From Chitinophagales bacterium (GTDB lineage: Bacteria; Bacteroidota; Bacteroidia; Chitinophagales; Saprospiraceae): 64,000 bases of DNA. The notes under the pieces are model-generated. The model saw only the letters and a list, made by a program, of their open reading frames with translations, was not told where the DNA came from and ran no database searches. This document shows, piece after piece, positions 1 through 8,105 of the stretch. Every line of letters starts with the position of its first letter. The first letter of the stretch is position 1. A program made the position numbers and the translations under genes. Location of the stretch: assembly GCA_013298845.1 (NCBI GenBank), contig JAAFJN010000010.1, positions 75,019-139,018 of the forward strand. Direction: 5' to 3'.

Positions 1-1011
1 GGCGGCCGAAGGCACGCTTGCCATCAGGGTGGAGGATGAAATCATGCGGGCGGTAACCCCCATGAACAACAATACATTAACACCAATCAGCATCCACAGC
101 GGTGTTATGCCGAGGTTGGTATAAAACAGCACCAGTACAATTGCCCATATTGTGCCCGCCATAAACACGTACATAGTGCCAATTTTGTCCACCAATTTAC
201 CCACCAAAGGCCCGGTCAACATCGAAAAAAGTCCGGTAATCAGGTAAATTTTGGGCAAATCGGCCATGGCCAAACCAAGGTTGTTGACACCAAAAGCGGC
301 CCCAAAAGGCATGAGCATAAAACCGCCCGTTGCCAGTAGTGTGGTGGCCAAAAAAGCCCGCAAATAAAAAGGTTTACTAGCCGTTTGCCACAAATGCTCC
401 ATCGCTGAATGGTTCTTTTGAAGGGCTAAATGTTCGCGTACCGGGCGCATTTTTACCAAAATGAGCACCCAAATTGGGATAGATACCGCCACAATGGCCC
501 AAAACGGCGCGTGCCAGTTCCACAAATTAGCCAAATACAAACCAACGGGCAAACCCAATACCTGCGCTACCGCAAACGACATTTGTACAAAACCCATGAC
601 CCGTCCGCGTTGTTCGGGGGTAAAAATATCGGTGATGACGGCCAAACTAATTGAGCCAACCACCCCGCCAAAAATCCCGGTAACTACGCGGGCAGCCAGT
701 AAAAACCAATAATCGGTGGCCAAACCACACAAAAACGTACCCACCACAAAGCCGCCAAAAAAGAACAACAGCAGGCTTTTGCGGTCGTAGCGATCGGCAA
801 ATCCCGCCGCCATTAACCCCGATGCGCCTGCGCTAAAGGCATACGCCGATACGACCACGCCAAATTGCGCCGGGGTAATGTGCAGGGCGGGCATCAGTTG
901 GGCACCCAGCGGGGACAATACCATAAAATCAACGATGATCAGGAATTGAGCCAGTGAGGCCAACACGATGTAAAATACCTGATACGGGGTAAAAACTTTT
1001 TCTTTTGTCAT
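1..1011 (-). CDS. MFS transporter, DHA1/AraJ-like (3' end outside the window)
   Basis: Reading leftwards from the ATG at 1011 there is an open frame of 337 codons that runs off the window edge, so the C-terminal end is missing. It begins MTKEKVFTPYQVF and shows about ten hydrophobic segments. The motif GFADRYDRK after the second segment is the MFS loop 2-3 signature, and RGRVMGFVQMSF resembles drug/sugar-efflux antiporters of the DHA1 type. It is an inner-membrane permease of unknown substrate. The gene lies 55 bp downstream of the GH95 fucosidase on the same strand, so sugar transport is possible. However, a box CAAAGGTA at 1041-1048 could give it its own promoter, and efflux of another compound is equally possible. 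Confidence 0.85.
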   Translation of the reverse strand, partial: MTKEKVFTPYQVFYIVLASLAQFLIIVDFMVLSPLGAQLMPALHITPAQFGVVVSAYAFSAGASGLMAAGFADRYDRKSLLLFFFGGFVVGTFLCGLATDYWFLLAARVVTGIFGGVVGSISLAVITDIFTPEQRGRVMGFVQMSFAVAQVLGLPVGLYLANLWNWHAPFWAIVAVSIPIWVLILVKMRPVREHLALQKNHSAMEHLWQTASKPFYLRAFLATTLLATGGFMLMPFGAAFGVNNLGLAMADLPKIYLITGLFSMLTGPLVGKLVDKIGTMYVFMAGTIWAIVLVLFYTNLGITPLWMLIGVNVLLFMGVTARMISSSTLMASVPSAA

Positions 1012-1040
1012 GCTGTAGCGGCGAAATCGCAAATGAGTGG

Positions 1041-1048
1041 CAAAGGTA
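1041..1048 (-). promoter_or_regulatory. Bacteroidota -7 box for the MFS gene
   Basis: CAAAGGTA on the plus strand reads TACCTTTG on the minus strand, matching TAnnTTTG, 29 nt before the ATG at 1011. The nearest TTG-like -33 triplet (1064-1066) is only 15 nt away, shorter than the usual 18-21, so the call is tentative. Confidence 0.4.
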
Positions 1049-1066
1049 CCACGATTTGTTGGGCAA

Positions 1067-3475
1067 CTACCACGTGACTTCCAACCGTTGTCCTTTTTTT
1101 AACTGAATAACCTTTTCCTGTTGACCGTACACCAGTGTTGTGCTGCCGTTGACCCGCGCCGTTACGGTGCATTTGACTAATTTCTTATCACGCCACTCCA
1201 GCGCCAGTTCAAAACCGCCGCGCGCGCAAATGCCTTTTACATTGCCCGAATCCCAGGCATCGGGCAGGGCGGGGAGCAGGTGCGTTTTTTGACCATCGGA
1301 TTGCAATAACATTTCCACCACGGCAGCGGCCCCACCAAAATTACCGTCAATTTGAAACGGCGGATGCGCGTCAAAGAGGTTGGGGTAGGTGCCGCCGTGG
1401 CCTTTGTGCGGGCCGTTGGAGGCGTCGGGGTCCACGTATTTGAGCAGTTCGCGCAGCATTTTGTACGCCCGGTTGCCGTCGCGCAGGCGTGCCCACAGGT
1501 TGATGCGCCAGCCTTTCGACCAGCCGGTGGTTTCGTCGCCTTTGGTGTCGAGGGTATTGCGGCAGGCCTGGGCCAGTTCGGGTGTTGCAGCGGGGGTAAT
1601 ATGGCTTCCGGGGTATAGTCCAAATAAGTGCGATTGGTGCCGGTGCCGGGGATCCTGGTCTTCCCAATCGAAGTACCATTCCTGCAAATTACCTTTTTTG
1701 CCCACGGAATAAGGGTGCAAATTTTGGTGCACCTCCGCGGCGCGACGAACCATTTCGTCGTTGATATTCAGCACTTTAGACGCGTTGATAAATTGCTCCA
1801 ACAGTTCCCGAATCATGGCCAAATCAGCGGTACCACCGTACAACGTTGCGCCCTGGTAACCCGTGGGGGTAATGTAAAGGTTTTCGGGCGACGTGCAGGG
1901 CGAGGTGATCCAACGGCCATTTTTGTCCAATACCATCCAGTCGAGGCAAAACTGCACGGCACCCTGCATCAACGGGTAGGCTTCTTTACGCAAATATTGC
2001 TGATTTTGGGTAAAGGTATAATGTTCCCACAGGTGCGTAGCCAGCCAAACGCCGCCCATGTTCCAGTTGGCCCAGTTAGGGTCTCCTTTCCCAAAGTCGC
2101 CCACGGGATTGCTCATGGCCCAAATATCCGAGTTGTGGCAAGCGGCCCAACCACCGGCCCCGTAATAGGTTTTGGCGGTAATGGCCCCGGTAGTGGCAAT
2201 GTTTTTAATGAGACTTAACAAAGGCCGGTGCAATTCCGAAAGGTTGCCAATTTCGGCCAGCCAATAATTTTCCTCGGCGTTGATATTAATGGTGTAATTG
2301 CTGCTCCACGGTGGCCGGATGTACGGGTTCCAGATGCCTTGCAAATTGGCCGGTGCCGCGTCCGTGCGCGAGGAGGAAATGAGCAAATACCGTCCAAATT
2401 GGAAGTATAAAATCTCCAGATTTTTGTCCTCCTGGCCTTCTGCATAACGCAGTAATCGTTGGTCGGTGGCCAAATCGGGGGCGGTAGTGGCACCCAATTG
2501 CAGCGATACGCGGTTAAATAACCGTTGATAATCGGCAACATGCGCTTTTTTTACCGCCAAATAACCTTTTTGCGCGGCCGTTTTAAGGTTTTTTTGGGCA
2601 ATATCGCGGTGTGGTGCGCCCTCGGTGGCCGGATTTTTGTCAAAACCATTAAAACTCGTGGCGATGGAAACGTAAATCACGGCTTCGGTGCAACCCGAAA
2701 GTACGATGGTGCTGTCGGTGGTCGTTTGCCGTCCGTCGCGGTGAACGACCTTGAACAACGACGTAAAACGCGTGCCCCGGTTGGCGTCGAAACGTATGGC
2801 ATTAGGCATATCACCCCGGTAACTTGGCTCCACGTGGTACGGGGCATAACCACCGATTTCCAAGTTTTTTTGAGCGTCCGTTTGCGTGGTAAACTTCATC
2901 TGGCTATCGAAGCGCAAGGTGCAGTTAATGGCATTTTTTTGGTTGGCCGACAACCGAATAACCATTACCTGATCGGGTTGCGACACAAAATACTCCCGTT
3001 GGAATTGGGTGCCCTGACAGGTGTATTGTACCGTCGCCGTTGCCCGCGAGAGATCAAGTTGGCGGTAATAGTTGGTAAACGGCGCGTTACCGTGCTGCAT
3101 ATCCAGCGAAAGCGTACCGAGTGGCATGTAAGATTGGGAAAAAGCCCCCTGCAATTTGTGGTTGAGGGAATCGGCCAGCCGGTAGTTTTCGGCTTTCAGG
3201 GCCGCCCGGACGGATTCGAGGTGCTGGTGTGCGTCGGGGTTATTGGCGGCATTGACCGGTTCTCCCGACCATAAAGTCGCGTCGTTGAGGTAAATTTGAT
3301 CGGTTTGAACGCTTCCAAACACCGAGGCCCCCATTTTGCCGTTGCCCAACACAAGGGTTTCTTCAAAATACGTGGCGGGTTGTTGGTACCAAAGCCGTTC
3401 GGCGGACTGGGCCTGGGCCGCAACATGAGCGAACAGGCATACAAAAATGAATAGGGTAGTGGTGCTCTTTTGCAT
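1067..3475 (-). CDS. Glycoside hydrolase family 95, alpha-L-fucosidase-like (secreted)
   Basis: An 802-residue protein with an N-terminal signal peptide (cleavage near AQAQ, residues 20-23), so exported to periplasm or surface. GH95 hallmarks are visible: VLGNGKMGASVFG near residue 43, the (alpha/alpha)6-barrel motif WSSNYTININAEENYW near 389-404, SPENLY near 527 and HPPFQIDGNFGG near 707-718. In characterised GH95 1,2-alpha-L-fucosidases an Asn pair in the NIN-type motif, a Glu and an Asp act in inverting catalysis; the Asn-rich motif and a Glu in SPE are present here, but exact residue equivalence was not aligned. Length is normal for the family. It probably removes fucose (some members act on L-galactose) from glycans. 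No other fucose gene is adjacent except the permease downstream. Confidence 0.92.
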   Translation of the reverse strand: MQKSTTTLFIFVCLFAHVAAQAQSAERLWYQQPATYFEETLVLGNGKMGASVFGSVQTDQIYLNDATLWSGEPVNAANNPDAHQHLESVRAALKAENYRLADSLNHKLQGAFSQSYMPLGTLSLDMQHGNAPFTNYYRQLDLSRATATVQYTCQGTQFQREYFVSQPDQVMVIRLSANQKNAINCTLRFDSQMKFTTQTDAQKNLEIGGYAPYHVEPSYRGDMPNAIRFDANRGTRFTSLFKVVHRDGRQTTTDSTIVLSGCTEAVIYVSIATSFNGFDKNPATEGAPHRDIAQKNLKTAAQKGYLAVKKAHVADYQRLFNRVSLQLGATTAPDLATDQRLLRYAEGQEDKNLEILYFQFGRYLLISSSRTDAAPANLQGIWNPYIRPPWSSNYTININAEENYWLAEIGNLSELHRPLLSLIKNIATTGAITAKTYYGAGGWAACHNSDIWAMSNPVGDFGKGDPNWANWNMGGVWLATHLWEHYTFTQNQQYLRKEAYPLMQGAVQFCLDWMVLDKNGRWITSPCTSPENLYITPTGYQGATLYGGTADLAMIRELLEQFINASKVLNINDEMVRRAAEVHQNLHPYSVGKKGNLQEWYFDWEDQDPRHRHQSHLFGLYPGSHITPAATPELAQACRNTLDTKGDETTGWSKGWRINLWARLRDGNRAYKMLRELLKYVDPDASNGPHKGHGGTYPNLFDAHPPFQIDGNFGGAAAVVEMLLQSDGQKTHLLPALPDAWDSGNVKGICARGGFELALEWRDKKLVKCTVTARVNGSTTLVYGQQEKVIQLKKGQRLEVTW

Positions 3476-3571
3476 AATGTTAATTTAGCCCGAAAAGTAT
3501 AAAAAATCTTGGTGTTGCGGAGTGGTTTTGGCGGTGCAAACGAAATTTTAGATAAAAAGTGCTTTTCCTCG

Positions 3572-3579
3572 TACCTTTG
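3572..3579 (+). promoter_or_regulatory. -7 box for the Uma2 gene
   Basis: TACCTTTG matches TAnnTTTG and lies 22 nt before the ATG at 3602. No clear TTG at the -33 distance. Confidence 0.45.
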
Positions 3580-3601
3580 CAGAAAGAACTATCCCTTTGT
3601 T

Positions 3602-4189
3602 ATGATGCATATTACGTCGCTTGATCAACTTGATCCAAATGGTACTTACACCTACGCGGATTACCTGCTTTGGCAGTTCACAGAGCGGGTAGAATTACTG
3701 CGGGGTAAAATCCGCCAAATGTCGGCTCCTTCGCGCAAGCACCAGGAGATTGTGGGTAATTTATACCGAAATTTTGCAAATGTTTTGTGGAAAAGCCCTT
3801 GTAAAGTGTATATTGCTCCTTTCGATGTGCGCCTCACTCGAACACTCAACGACAAAGATGTAATGACGGTTGTTCAACCCGACCTTTGTGTGGTTTGTGA
3901 TCGCTCTAAATTGGACCAACGCGGTTGCAATGGTGCTCCCGATTTGATCGTCGAAATTCTTTCTCCTGGTAATAGCCGCACCGAAATGCGCGATAAGTTT
4001 GAATTGTACCAAGAAGCAGGTGTACTCGAATATTGGGTTGTTTCCCCAATTGAAAAAACGATTCAACGCTGGAAATTAACTGACCAAGGATATTACGTCG
4101 GACTACCTCCTATTGTGGAAGGCGATATACTAACAACCCCAATTGTCCCCAATTTGGAGATTAATGTAACGGAGATATTTGAGGATTAA
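3602..4189 (+). CDS. Uma2-family putative PD-(D/E)xK endonuclease
   Basis: 195 residues from the ATG at 3602 (a second ATG follows at 3605); an upstream extension to 3509 would overlap the promoter box and is not conserved-looking. The Uma2/DUF820 pattern is clear: an N-terminal helix with E31, then VVQPDLCVVCD (P93-D94), GAPDLIVEILSPG (E118) and MRDKFELYQEAGVLEYWVV with K132. Uma2 proteins carry a restriction-endonuclease-like fold and are expanded in cyanobacteria and filamentous bacteria; their cellular role is unsettled (mobile or toxin-like nuclease proposed). It is monocistronic here, followed by a hairpin and then the XisH/XisI pair, so three small nuclease-associated genes lie together. 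Confidence 0.9.
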   Translation: MMHITSLDQLDPNGTYTYADYLLWQFTERVELLRGKIRQMSAPSRKHQEIVGNLYRNFANVLWKSPCKVYIAPFDVRLTRTLNDKDVMTVVQPDLCVVCDRSKLDQRGCNGAPDLIVEILSPGNSRTEMRDKFELYQEAGVLEYWVVSPIEKTIQRWKLTDQGYYVGLPPIVEGDILTTPIVPNLEINVTEIFED

Positions 4190-4213
4190 ATGACGTTTTC
4201 GATCTGTTTTCAT

Positions 4214-4284
4214 GAGATTTAGCCCGATATGATTTTTTATATCGGGCTAAATGTGGTATTTTTGCGGAGATTTAGCCCGATATG
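4214..4284. repeat. Direct repeat of an 18-bp hairpin arm
   Basis: GAGATTTAGCCCGATATG occurs at 4214-4231 and again at 4267-4284, 53 bp apart, with an inverted copy between them (4239-4252). The rest of the 225-bp gap 4190-4414 holds only the XisH promoter box. Confidence 0.75.
4217..4252. terminator. Perfect 14-bp inverted repeat after the Uma2 gene
   Basis: Arms ATTTAGCCCGATAT at 4217-4230 and its exact complement at 4239-4252, separated by an 8-base T-rich loop. It could act as a terminator in either direction, although no long T-tract follows on the plus strand. A third copy of the left arm lies at 4267-4284. Confidence 0.5.
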
Positions 4285-4385
4285 GCGATTTTGTTTTATG
4301 TTTTCGGATGCGTTTTTTGATTAGAAAGTTGAATGTTTATCCCTGGCTACACCGCCTCATCTACAGATTTCTAAATTATTCTGTG

Positions 4386-4393
4386 TAAATTTG
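4386..4393 (+). promoter_or_regulatory. -7 box for xisH-xisI
   Basis: TAAATTTG matches TAnnTTTG, 21 nt upstream of the XisH ATG at 4415. The -33 region is T-rich but has no exact TTG. Confidence 0.45.
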
Positions 4394-4414
4394 CGCTATC
4401 AACAATGATACTTT

Positions 4415-4831
4415 ATGGCGAAAGATATTTTTCACTATGCTGTAAGAGCGGCATTGGAAGCGGATGGTTGGATTGTGACGGACGATCCTTACCGAATAAA
4501 AGCACTTGATACAAACTATGAGGTTGATATTGGTGCTGAGAAAATTGTGGCGGCAGAAAGGAATGGTAAAAAAATTGCAGTAGAGGTAAAAACTTTTGCA
4601 GGGCTTTCATTTACATATGAATTTCACGGTGCATTGGGCCAATATCTTAACTATGCTGCTTTTATGGAACTTCAGGATCCAGATCGAGTTTTATTTCTAG
4701 CCGTCTCAACTTCAGTGTATGAAAATTATTTTCAGCACCCTGCAATTATTTACATAGTTGAAAAATTTAGTCTAAACATTATTATTTTTGATCCAAATAA
4801 CAGCACAATAACCCAATGGCTACAAAAGTAA
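4415..4831 (+). CDS. xisH: XisH-family protein (fdxN-element excision controlling factor homologue)
   Basis: 138 residues. The opening MAKDIFHYAVRAALEADGW is characteristic of XisH. XisH proteins have a PD-(D/E)xK nuclease-like core, and the signature is visible: D38 in EVDIGAE and E57-x-K59 in AVEVKTF, followed by a helix with H and Q (YEFHGALGQYLNY). In Nostoc/Anabaena XisH is required with XisI and XisF for excision of the fdxN element; elsewhere the XisH/XisI pair occurs without any such element and has an unknown function. The 3' end overlaps xisI by 16 nt, so the two are translationally coupled. The nuclease role is family knowledge plus motif, not shown here. Confidence 0.93.
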   Translation: MAKDIFHYAVRAALEADGWIVTDDPYRIKALDTNYEVDIGAEKIVAAERNGKKIAVEVKTFAGLSFTYEFHGALGQYLNYAAFMELQDPDRVLFLAVSTSVYENYFQHPAIIYIVEKFSLNIIIFDPNNSTITQWLQK

Positions 4832-5154
4832 AAAAATACGAAAAAGTATTGGCCGAATGGATGCGGGAGTTTGCCCAAGAGCGCACCAGCCCCGAACTCG
4901 AATATCAATTCATTCAAGATAAAGACACCAAAAATTTACAGGTAGTACGTTCCGGCTGGGATAACAACCGTTATTTATACCTGGTACTATTTCATTTTCA
5001 AATAAAAGAAAATGGAAGGATATGGGTTTTTGCCAATAATACCGATATTGACTTAGAGCGGGTTTTTCAGGATTTATCTATCCCTAAAAGTGAAATTGTA
5101 CCTGCCTTTCAACCCGTTTATATGCGCACTTACGCCGGTTTTGCCGAAGCGTAA
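4816..5154 (+). CDS. xisI: XisI-family protein, partner of XisH
   Basis: 112 residues, typical XisI length. Diagnostic features are YEKVLAEWMREFA at the start, the central YQFIQDKDTKNLQVVRSGW and the end IVPAFQPVYMRTYAGFA. The start ATG lies inside the last codons of xisH (16-nt overlap), consistent with a stoichiometric pair. XisI is the non-nuclease partner and may control XisH, but this is inference. The stop codon is 12 bp from the convergent end of the propeller-phosphoesterase gene. Confidence 0.93.
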   Translation: MATKVKKYEKVLAEWMREFAQERTSPELEYQFIQDKDTKNLQVVRSGWDNNRYLYLVLFHFQIKENGRIWVFANNTDIDLERVFQDLSIPKSEIVPAFQPVYMRTYAGFAEA

Positions 5155-5166
5155 GCCCACTTGGCT

Positions 5167-7590
5167 TTACTCCTCTTCTTCATCCTCCCCCAAAACCCAT
5201 GCCCCTCTTCTCGGAGCGGGCATTTCGGCATCTTCGCCGTGGATAGCTTTCCACAACAATTGGTTAAATAACAAATCGGGAACAGCGTCTTCTTTGGTGT
5301 AATCGAACCCTTCAAACTGTTTGGACAACGGTGTTACTGCTGCGTTGTGGTCGTCGAGGTTTACGGCCGGTACTTTGTGGCCAAATGGCCGGGTATCGGC
5401 CTTCGCCGTGAAACAGCGGAACATCGGGGTGGCGGCGGCATCGTGCTGGCTCATGGGTGGTAAACCCAAAATCAGTTCCATCGTGCGCAACATGGAATTG
5501 GTGGTGTACAAGGTATGGTCCACAAAACCGCGCTTGACGTGCGGACCAGCCACAAAAGCAATCGAACGGTGGGCATCTACGTGATCGGCTCCGTTTTGGG
5601 CGTCATCTTCGAGGATAAAAACCACACTTTCTTTCCACACCGGGCTTTTGGACAAATATTCTACAAATAAACCCACCGCTAAATCGTTGTCGGCAACCTG
5701 AGCGTACGGCGTACCTTTTCCCTTGCGAAGCCCTTCGGTGTGGTCGTTGATAAAACGAAGGGTATTGAGTTGCGGCAACGCTTTGGCGACCACGAGTGAA
5801 TCAAAGTCGCGCCGCCATTGGCTAAAACGCGTGGTATCGCGTACTTCCGTGTCCCAACTGGTAAAATACGGGCAAAAATGACCTTCCAGCGCCGGAATAT
5901 TGGCTTTGAAATCGTCGGCAAATTCGCCGTAGGTGCGGTAACTGATACCGGCCCGCTGGCAATAATCCCAAATAAAACCTTTTTTGGGCCAGGCAATTTT
6001 GGCTTGACCTTCGTAGACATACTCGCCTCCGCGACCGCCGTAACTTTGAATCCAGGTTTTTTCGGTAAAATCATTGGCGTAAGCCGCTGTGCTCCAGTTG
6101 TGGCCGTCGGCACTGACTTCGGCAGCAACGTAAAAGTTATCCAGCAACACAAATTCGCGGGCGAGCGCGTGTTGGTTGGGCGTAATTTTTTCGGGAAAAA
6201 TACACAAGGCCGGGTCTCCATTGCCTTCTTTTACATCACCCAAAATTTGGTCGTAAGTGCGGTTTTCTTTAATGATGTAAAAAACGTGTTTAATTGGCGA
6301 TGGCGCACCCACTTTTTGGGGAATGGGGTTGCCTTCTTCACCTTCGGCGAGTAGTTCGCGCGCTTTGGTGTAGGGCGAATTGGCGTACACCTGCCGGGTC
6401 CAGGTTTTTAGTTTTTCTTCGGTGGGGCGCGGCAGAATACTCATGGAGCCCTTCATTAACCCGCCGATATATTCGATTTTTCGGGTGGCGGCGGTGTCGC
6501 TTTTTTGGTAAGCCACGCGTTGAGCGGTGCTGGTGGGATCGGGACCGTTTTTGTTGGGAAACGACGAAAATCCTTTGCCGTTGGTTACGAATACTTTTTT
6601 GCCCGTTGTTTTAATAGCCGTTGGGTACCAGCCCACGGGGATAAATCCTTTGGAGGTACTTTCGCCGGGTTTTGACACATCAAATACCGCCAGGCAGTTG
6701 TTATCGGCGTTGGCCACGTACAACGTTTTTTCATCGGGCGAGAGTGCCACGGCGTTGGTGGTGGAGCCGGTGGGCGCATCGGGGTAAAGGGTGGCGACCA
6801 GGGTTTCGACGGCCATACCTTTATTTAAATCAATGACACTGACCGAGTTATCATCGGCGTTGGCCACAAAAGCAAATTTTCCGTCGCGGCGGATAACCAT
6901 ATCGTTGGGGTTGTCACCGACGGTAATTTGTTGGGTAATCATTTGTTTTTCACAATTCCACACGGCGACTTTACCCGCTCCCCACAAACTAATCAGCAGG
7001 TGTTTTTGGTCGGGTGTCAGTGCGCAGGTATAGGCTTCGGCGCCCAAATCGGTGGTGTGTACCACTTTTTTGGTGCTGAGTTGAATGGCGTAGAGGCGGT
7101 TGCTTTCTTTGGAAACGGCGTACAACAAACCGCGTGGTTCGTCGAGTGCAAGTCCACCGAGCGAAATATTATCTTTAAAAGGTTGTCCGACCGCAAAAGT
7201 ATCGCGCAAAACCAGTTTTTGTTGCTGAATGGCGTACCGATAAACGGCGTTTTGGTTGCCGCCGGAAACGTACAGTGTTTTTTCGTCTTTAGAAAAAGCC
7301 AAACCCAACCAGCCGCAGGGAATTTCGAGCGCATGCAGGACTTTTTCTTTGCGGGTATCAATAAGTTGAAGGCTGTGAATGCCCTGACCATTGTTCAGTA
7401 CGGCTAAAAATTTACCGGATGCGGAAAGCGCCATGTTCATCGGGAAATCACCCAAAGGCAGCGACGTGCCCGCCGGACTAAGTTGCCAGCCATTGGGCAA
7501 CAGAATTTGTTGGTTATCATTGTTTTTTTGGCCAAAAGACAACGCCACAGCGGCGCAAAACAGGAGCAGTGTACAGTAAATTTTTTTCAT
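5167..7590 (-). CDS. Bifunctional YncE-like beta-propeller / phosphoesterase family protein
   Basis: 807 residues from the ATG at 7590 (MKKIYCTLLLFCAAVALSFG is a clear signal peptide; an ATG at 7605 would add five residues before it). Residues about 30-345 form a YVTN/YncE-type seven-bladed propeller with repeats such as VTVGDNPNDMVI, AFVANADDNSVSVIDL and VANADNNCLAVFDV. Residues about 430-760 are an alkaline-phosphatase-superfamily phosphoesterase (acid phosphatase/phospholipase C type): IKENRTYDQILGD near 443, AEVSADGHNW near 489-494 and ILEDDAQNGADHVDAHRS near 660. Probably a periplasmic metal-dependent phosphatase; the substrate is unknown. The same architecture is common in Bacteroidota. 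It has no obvious co-transcribed partner. Confidence 0.88.
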   Translation of the reverse strand: MKKIYCTLLLFCAAVALSFGQKNNDNQQILLPNGWQLSPAGTSLPLGDFPMNMALSASGKFLAVLNNGQGIHSLQLIDTRKEKVLHALEIPCGWLGLAFSKDEKTLYVSGGNQNAVYRYAIQQQKLVLRDTFAVGQPFKDNISLGGLALDEPRGLLYAVSKESNRLYAIQLSTKKVVHTTDLGAEAYTCALTPDQKHLLISLWGAGKVAVWNCEKQMITQQITVGDNPNDMVIRRDGKFAFVANADDNSVSVIDLNKGMAVETLVATLYPDAPTGSTTNAVALSPDEKTLYVANADNNCLAVFDVSKPGESTSKGFIPVGWYPTAIKTTGKKVFVTNGKGFSSFPNKNGPDPTSTAQRVAYQKSDTAATRKIEYIGGLMKGSMSILPRPTEEKLKTWTRQVYANSPYTKARELLAEGEEGNPIPQKVGAPSPIKHVFYIIKENRTYDQILGDVKEGNGDPALCIFPEKITPNQHALAREFVLLDNFYVAAEVSADGHNWSTAAYANDFTEKTWIQSYGGRGGEYVYEGQAKIAWPKKGFIWDYCQRAGISYRTYGEFADDFKANIPALEGHFCPYFTSWDTEVRDTTRFSQWRRDFDSLVVAKALPQLNTLRFINDHTEGLRKGKGTPYAQVADNDLAVGLFVEYLSKSPVWKESVVFILEDDAQNGADHVDAHRSIAFVAGPHVKRGFVDHTLYTTNSMLRTMELILGLPPMSQHDAAATPMFRCFTAKADTRPFGHKVPAVNLDDHNAAVTPLSKQFEGFDYTKEDAVPDLLFNQLLWKAIHGEDAEMPAPRRGAWVLGEDEEEE

Positions 7591-7621
7591 AAAAACAGTA
7601 AACATTGCGTTTATTGAGAAA

Positions 7622-7661
7622 CAACCGAGGATAATACGATGAATACCATTATCCCCGGTTG
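7622..7661 (-). terminator. Hairpin terminator after mscL
   Basis: 14-bp stem with one wobble (7622-7635 with 7648-7661), 12-base loop. On the minus strand a short T-rich run follows. It lies between the mscL stop and the next start on the same strand. Confidence 0.55.
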
Positions 7662-7681
7662 ATGTTGAAAATCGGATTGAT

Positions 7682-8041
7682 TTAACGTTGTTGTTGTTTT
7701 AATAAATCCCTAATTTCGGCAAGTAATGCTTCCGAAGGGGTAGGAACGGGTGCGTCATTCGGGTTTTTGCCCAAGGCGCGGAGGAAAATGAACAGTGCAA
7801 TACCGACCATGATAAAGTTGATAACGGCTTGCACGATGGCACCCCATCCGATGGCAATTCCCAGGAGTTCGACCGAGGCTTTTGAAAAATCAAGGCCGCC
7901 CATGATTACTCCAAACAAGGGGGTAAATAATTTATCCACCAAAGCGGAAATAATGTTGTTAAAAGCGGCACCTACTACCACACCTACGGCTAAAGTTAAC
8001 GCGTCGCCGCGCAAAAGGAATGTTTTAATACTTTTAAACAT
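7682..8041 (-). CDS. mscL: Large-conductance mechanosensitive channel MscL
   Basis: 119 residues from the ATG at 8041 (MFKSIKTFLLRGDALTLAVG), the conserved MscL start; a further-upstream ATG at 8074 would overlap the promoter box. TM1 with the Gly/Ala-rich pore (LAVGVVVGAAFNNIISALV), the periplasmic loop and TM2 (VINFIMVGIALFIFL) are present, ending in the cytoplasmic helix SEALLAEIRDLLKQQQ. Forms a homopentameric inner-membrane safety valve that opens on hypo-osmotic shock. Slightly shorter than the E. coli protein (136 residues) owing to a short loop. It follows the phosphonatase-like gene by 51 bp but has its own promoter. Confidence 0.96.
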   Translation of the reverse strand: MFKSIKTFLLRGDALTLAVGVVVGAAFNNIISALVDKLFTPLFGVIMGGLDFSKASVELLGIAIGWGAIVQAVINFIMVGIALFIFLRALGKNPNDAPVPTPSEALLAEIRDLLKQQQR

Positions 8042-8073
8042 AAAAAAAGTTGGTTGAATAATGACTGATAACA

Positions 8074-8105
8074 CAAAGATACACCATGTGTTTTACATCA
8101 CCCAA
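8074..8105 (-). promoter_or_regulatory. mscL promoter (Bacteroidota type)
   Basis: Minus-strand TATCTTTG (plus CAAAGATA, 8074-8081) with a TTG -33 triplet (plus CAA 8103-8105) 21 nt upstream. The -33 part lies inside the 3' end of the preceding HAD gene. Leader about 28 nt. Confidence 0.65.

Noticed and set aside
430-712. Two short plus-strand frames
   Set aside because: They lie antisense inside the MFS permease gene and have no coding features.
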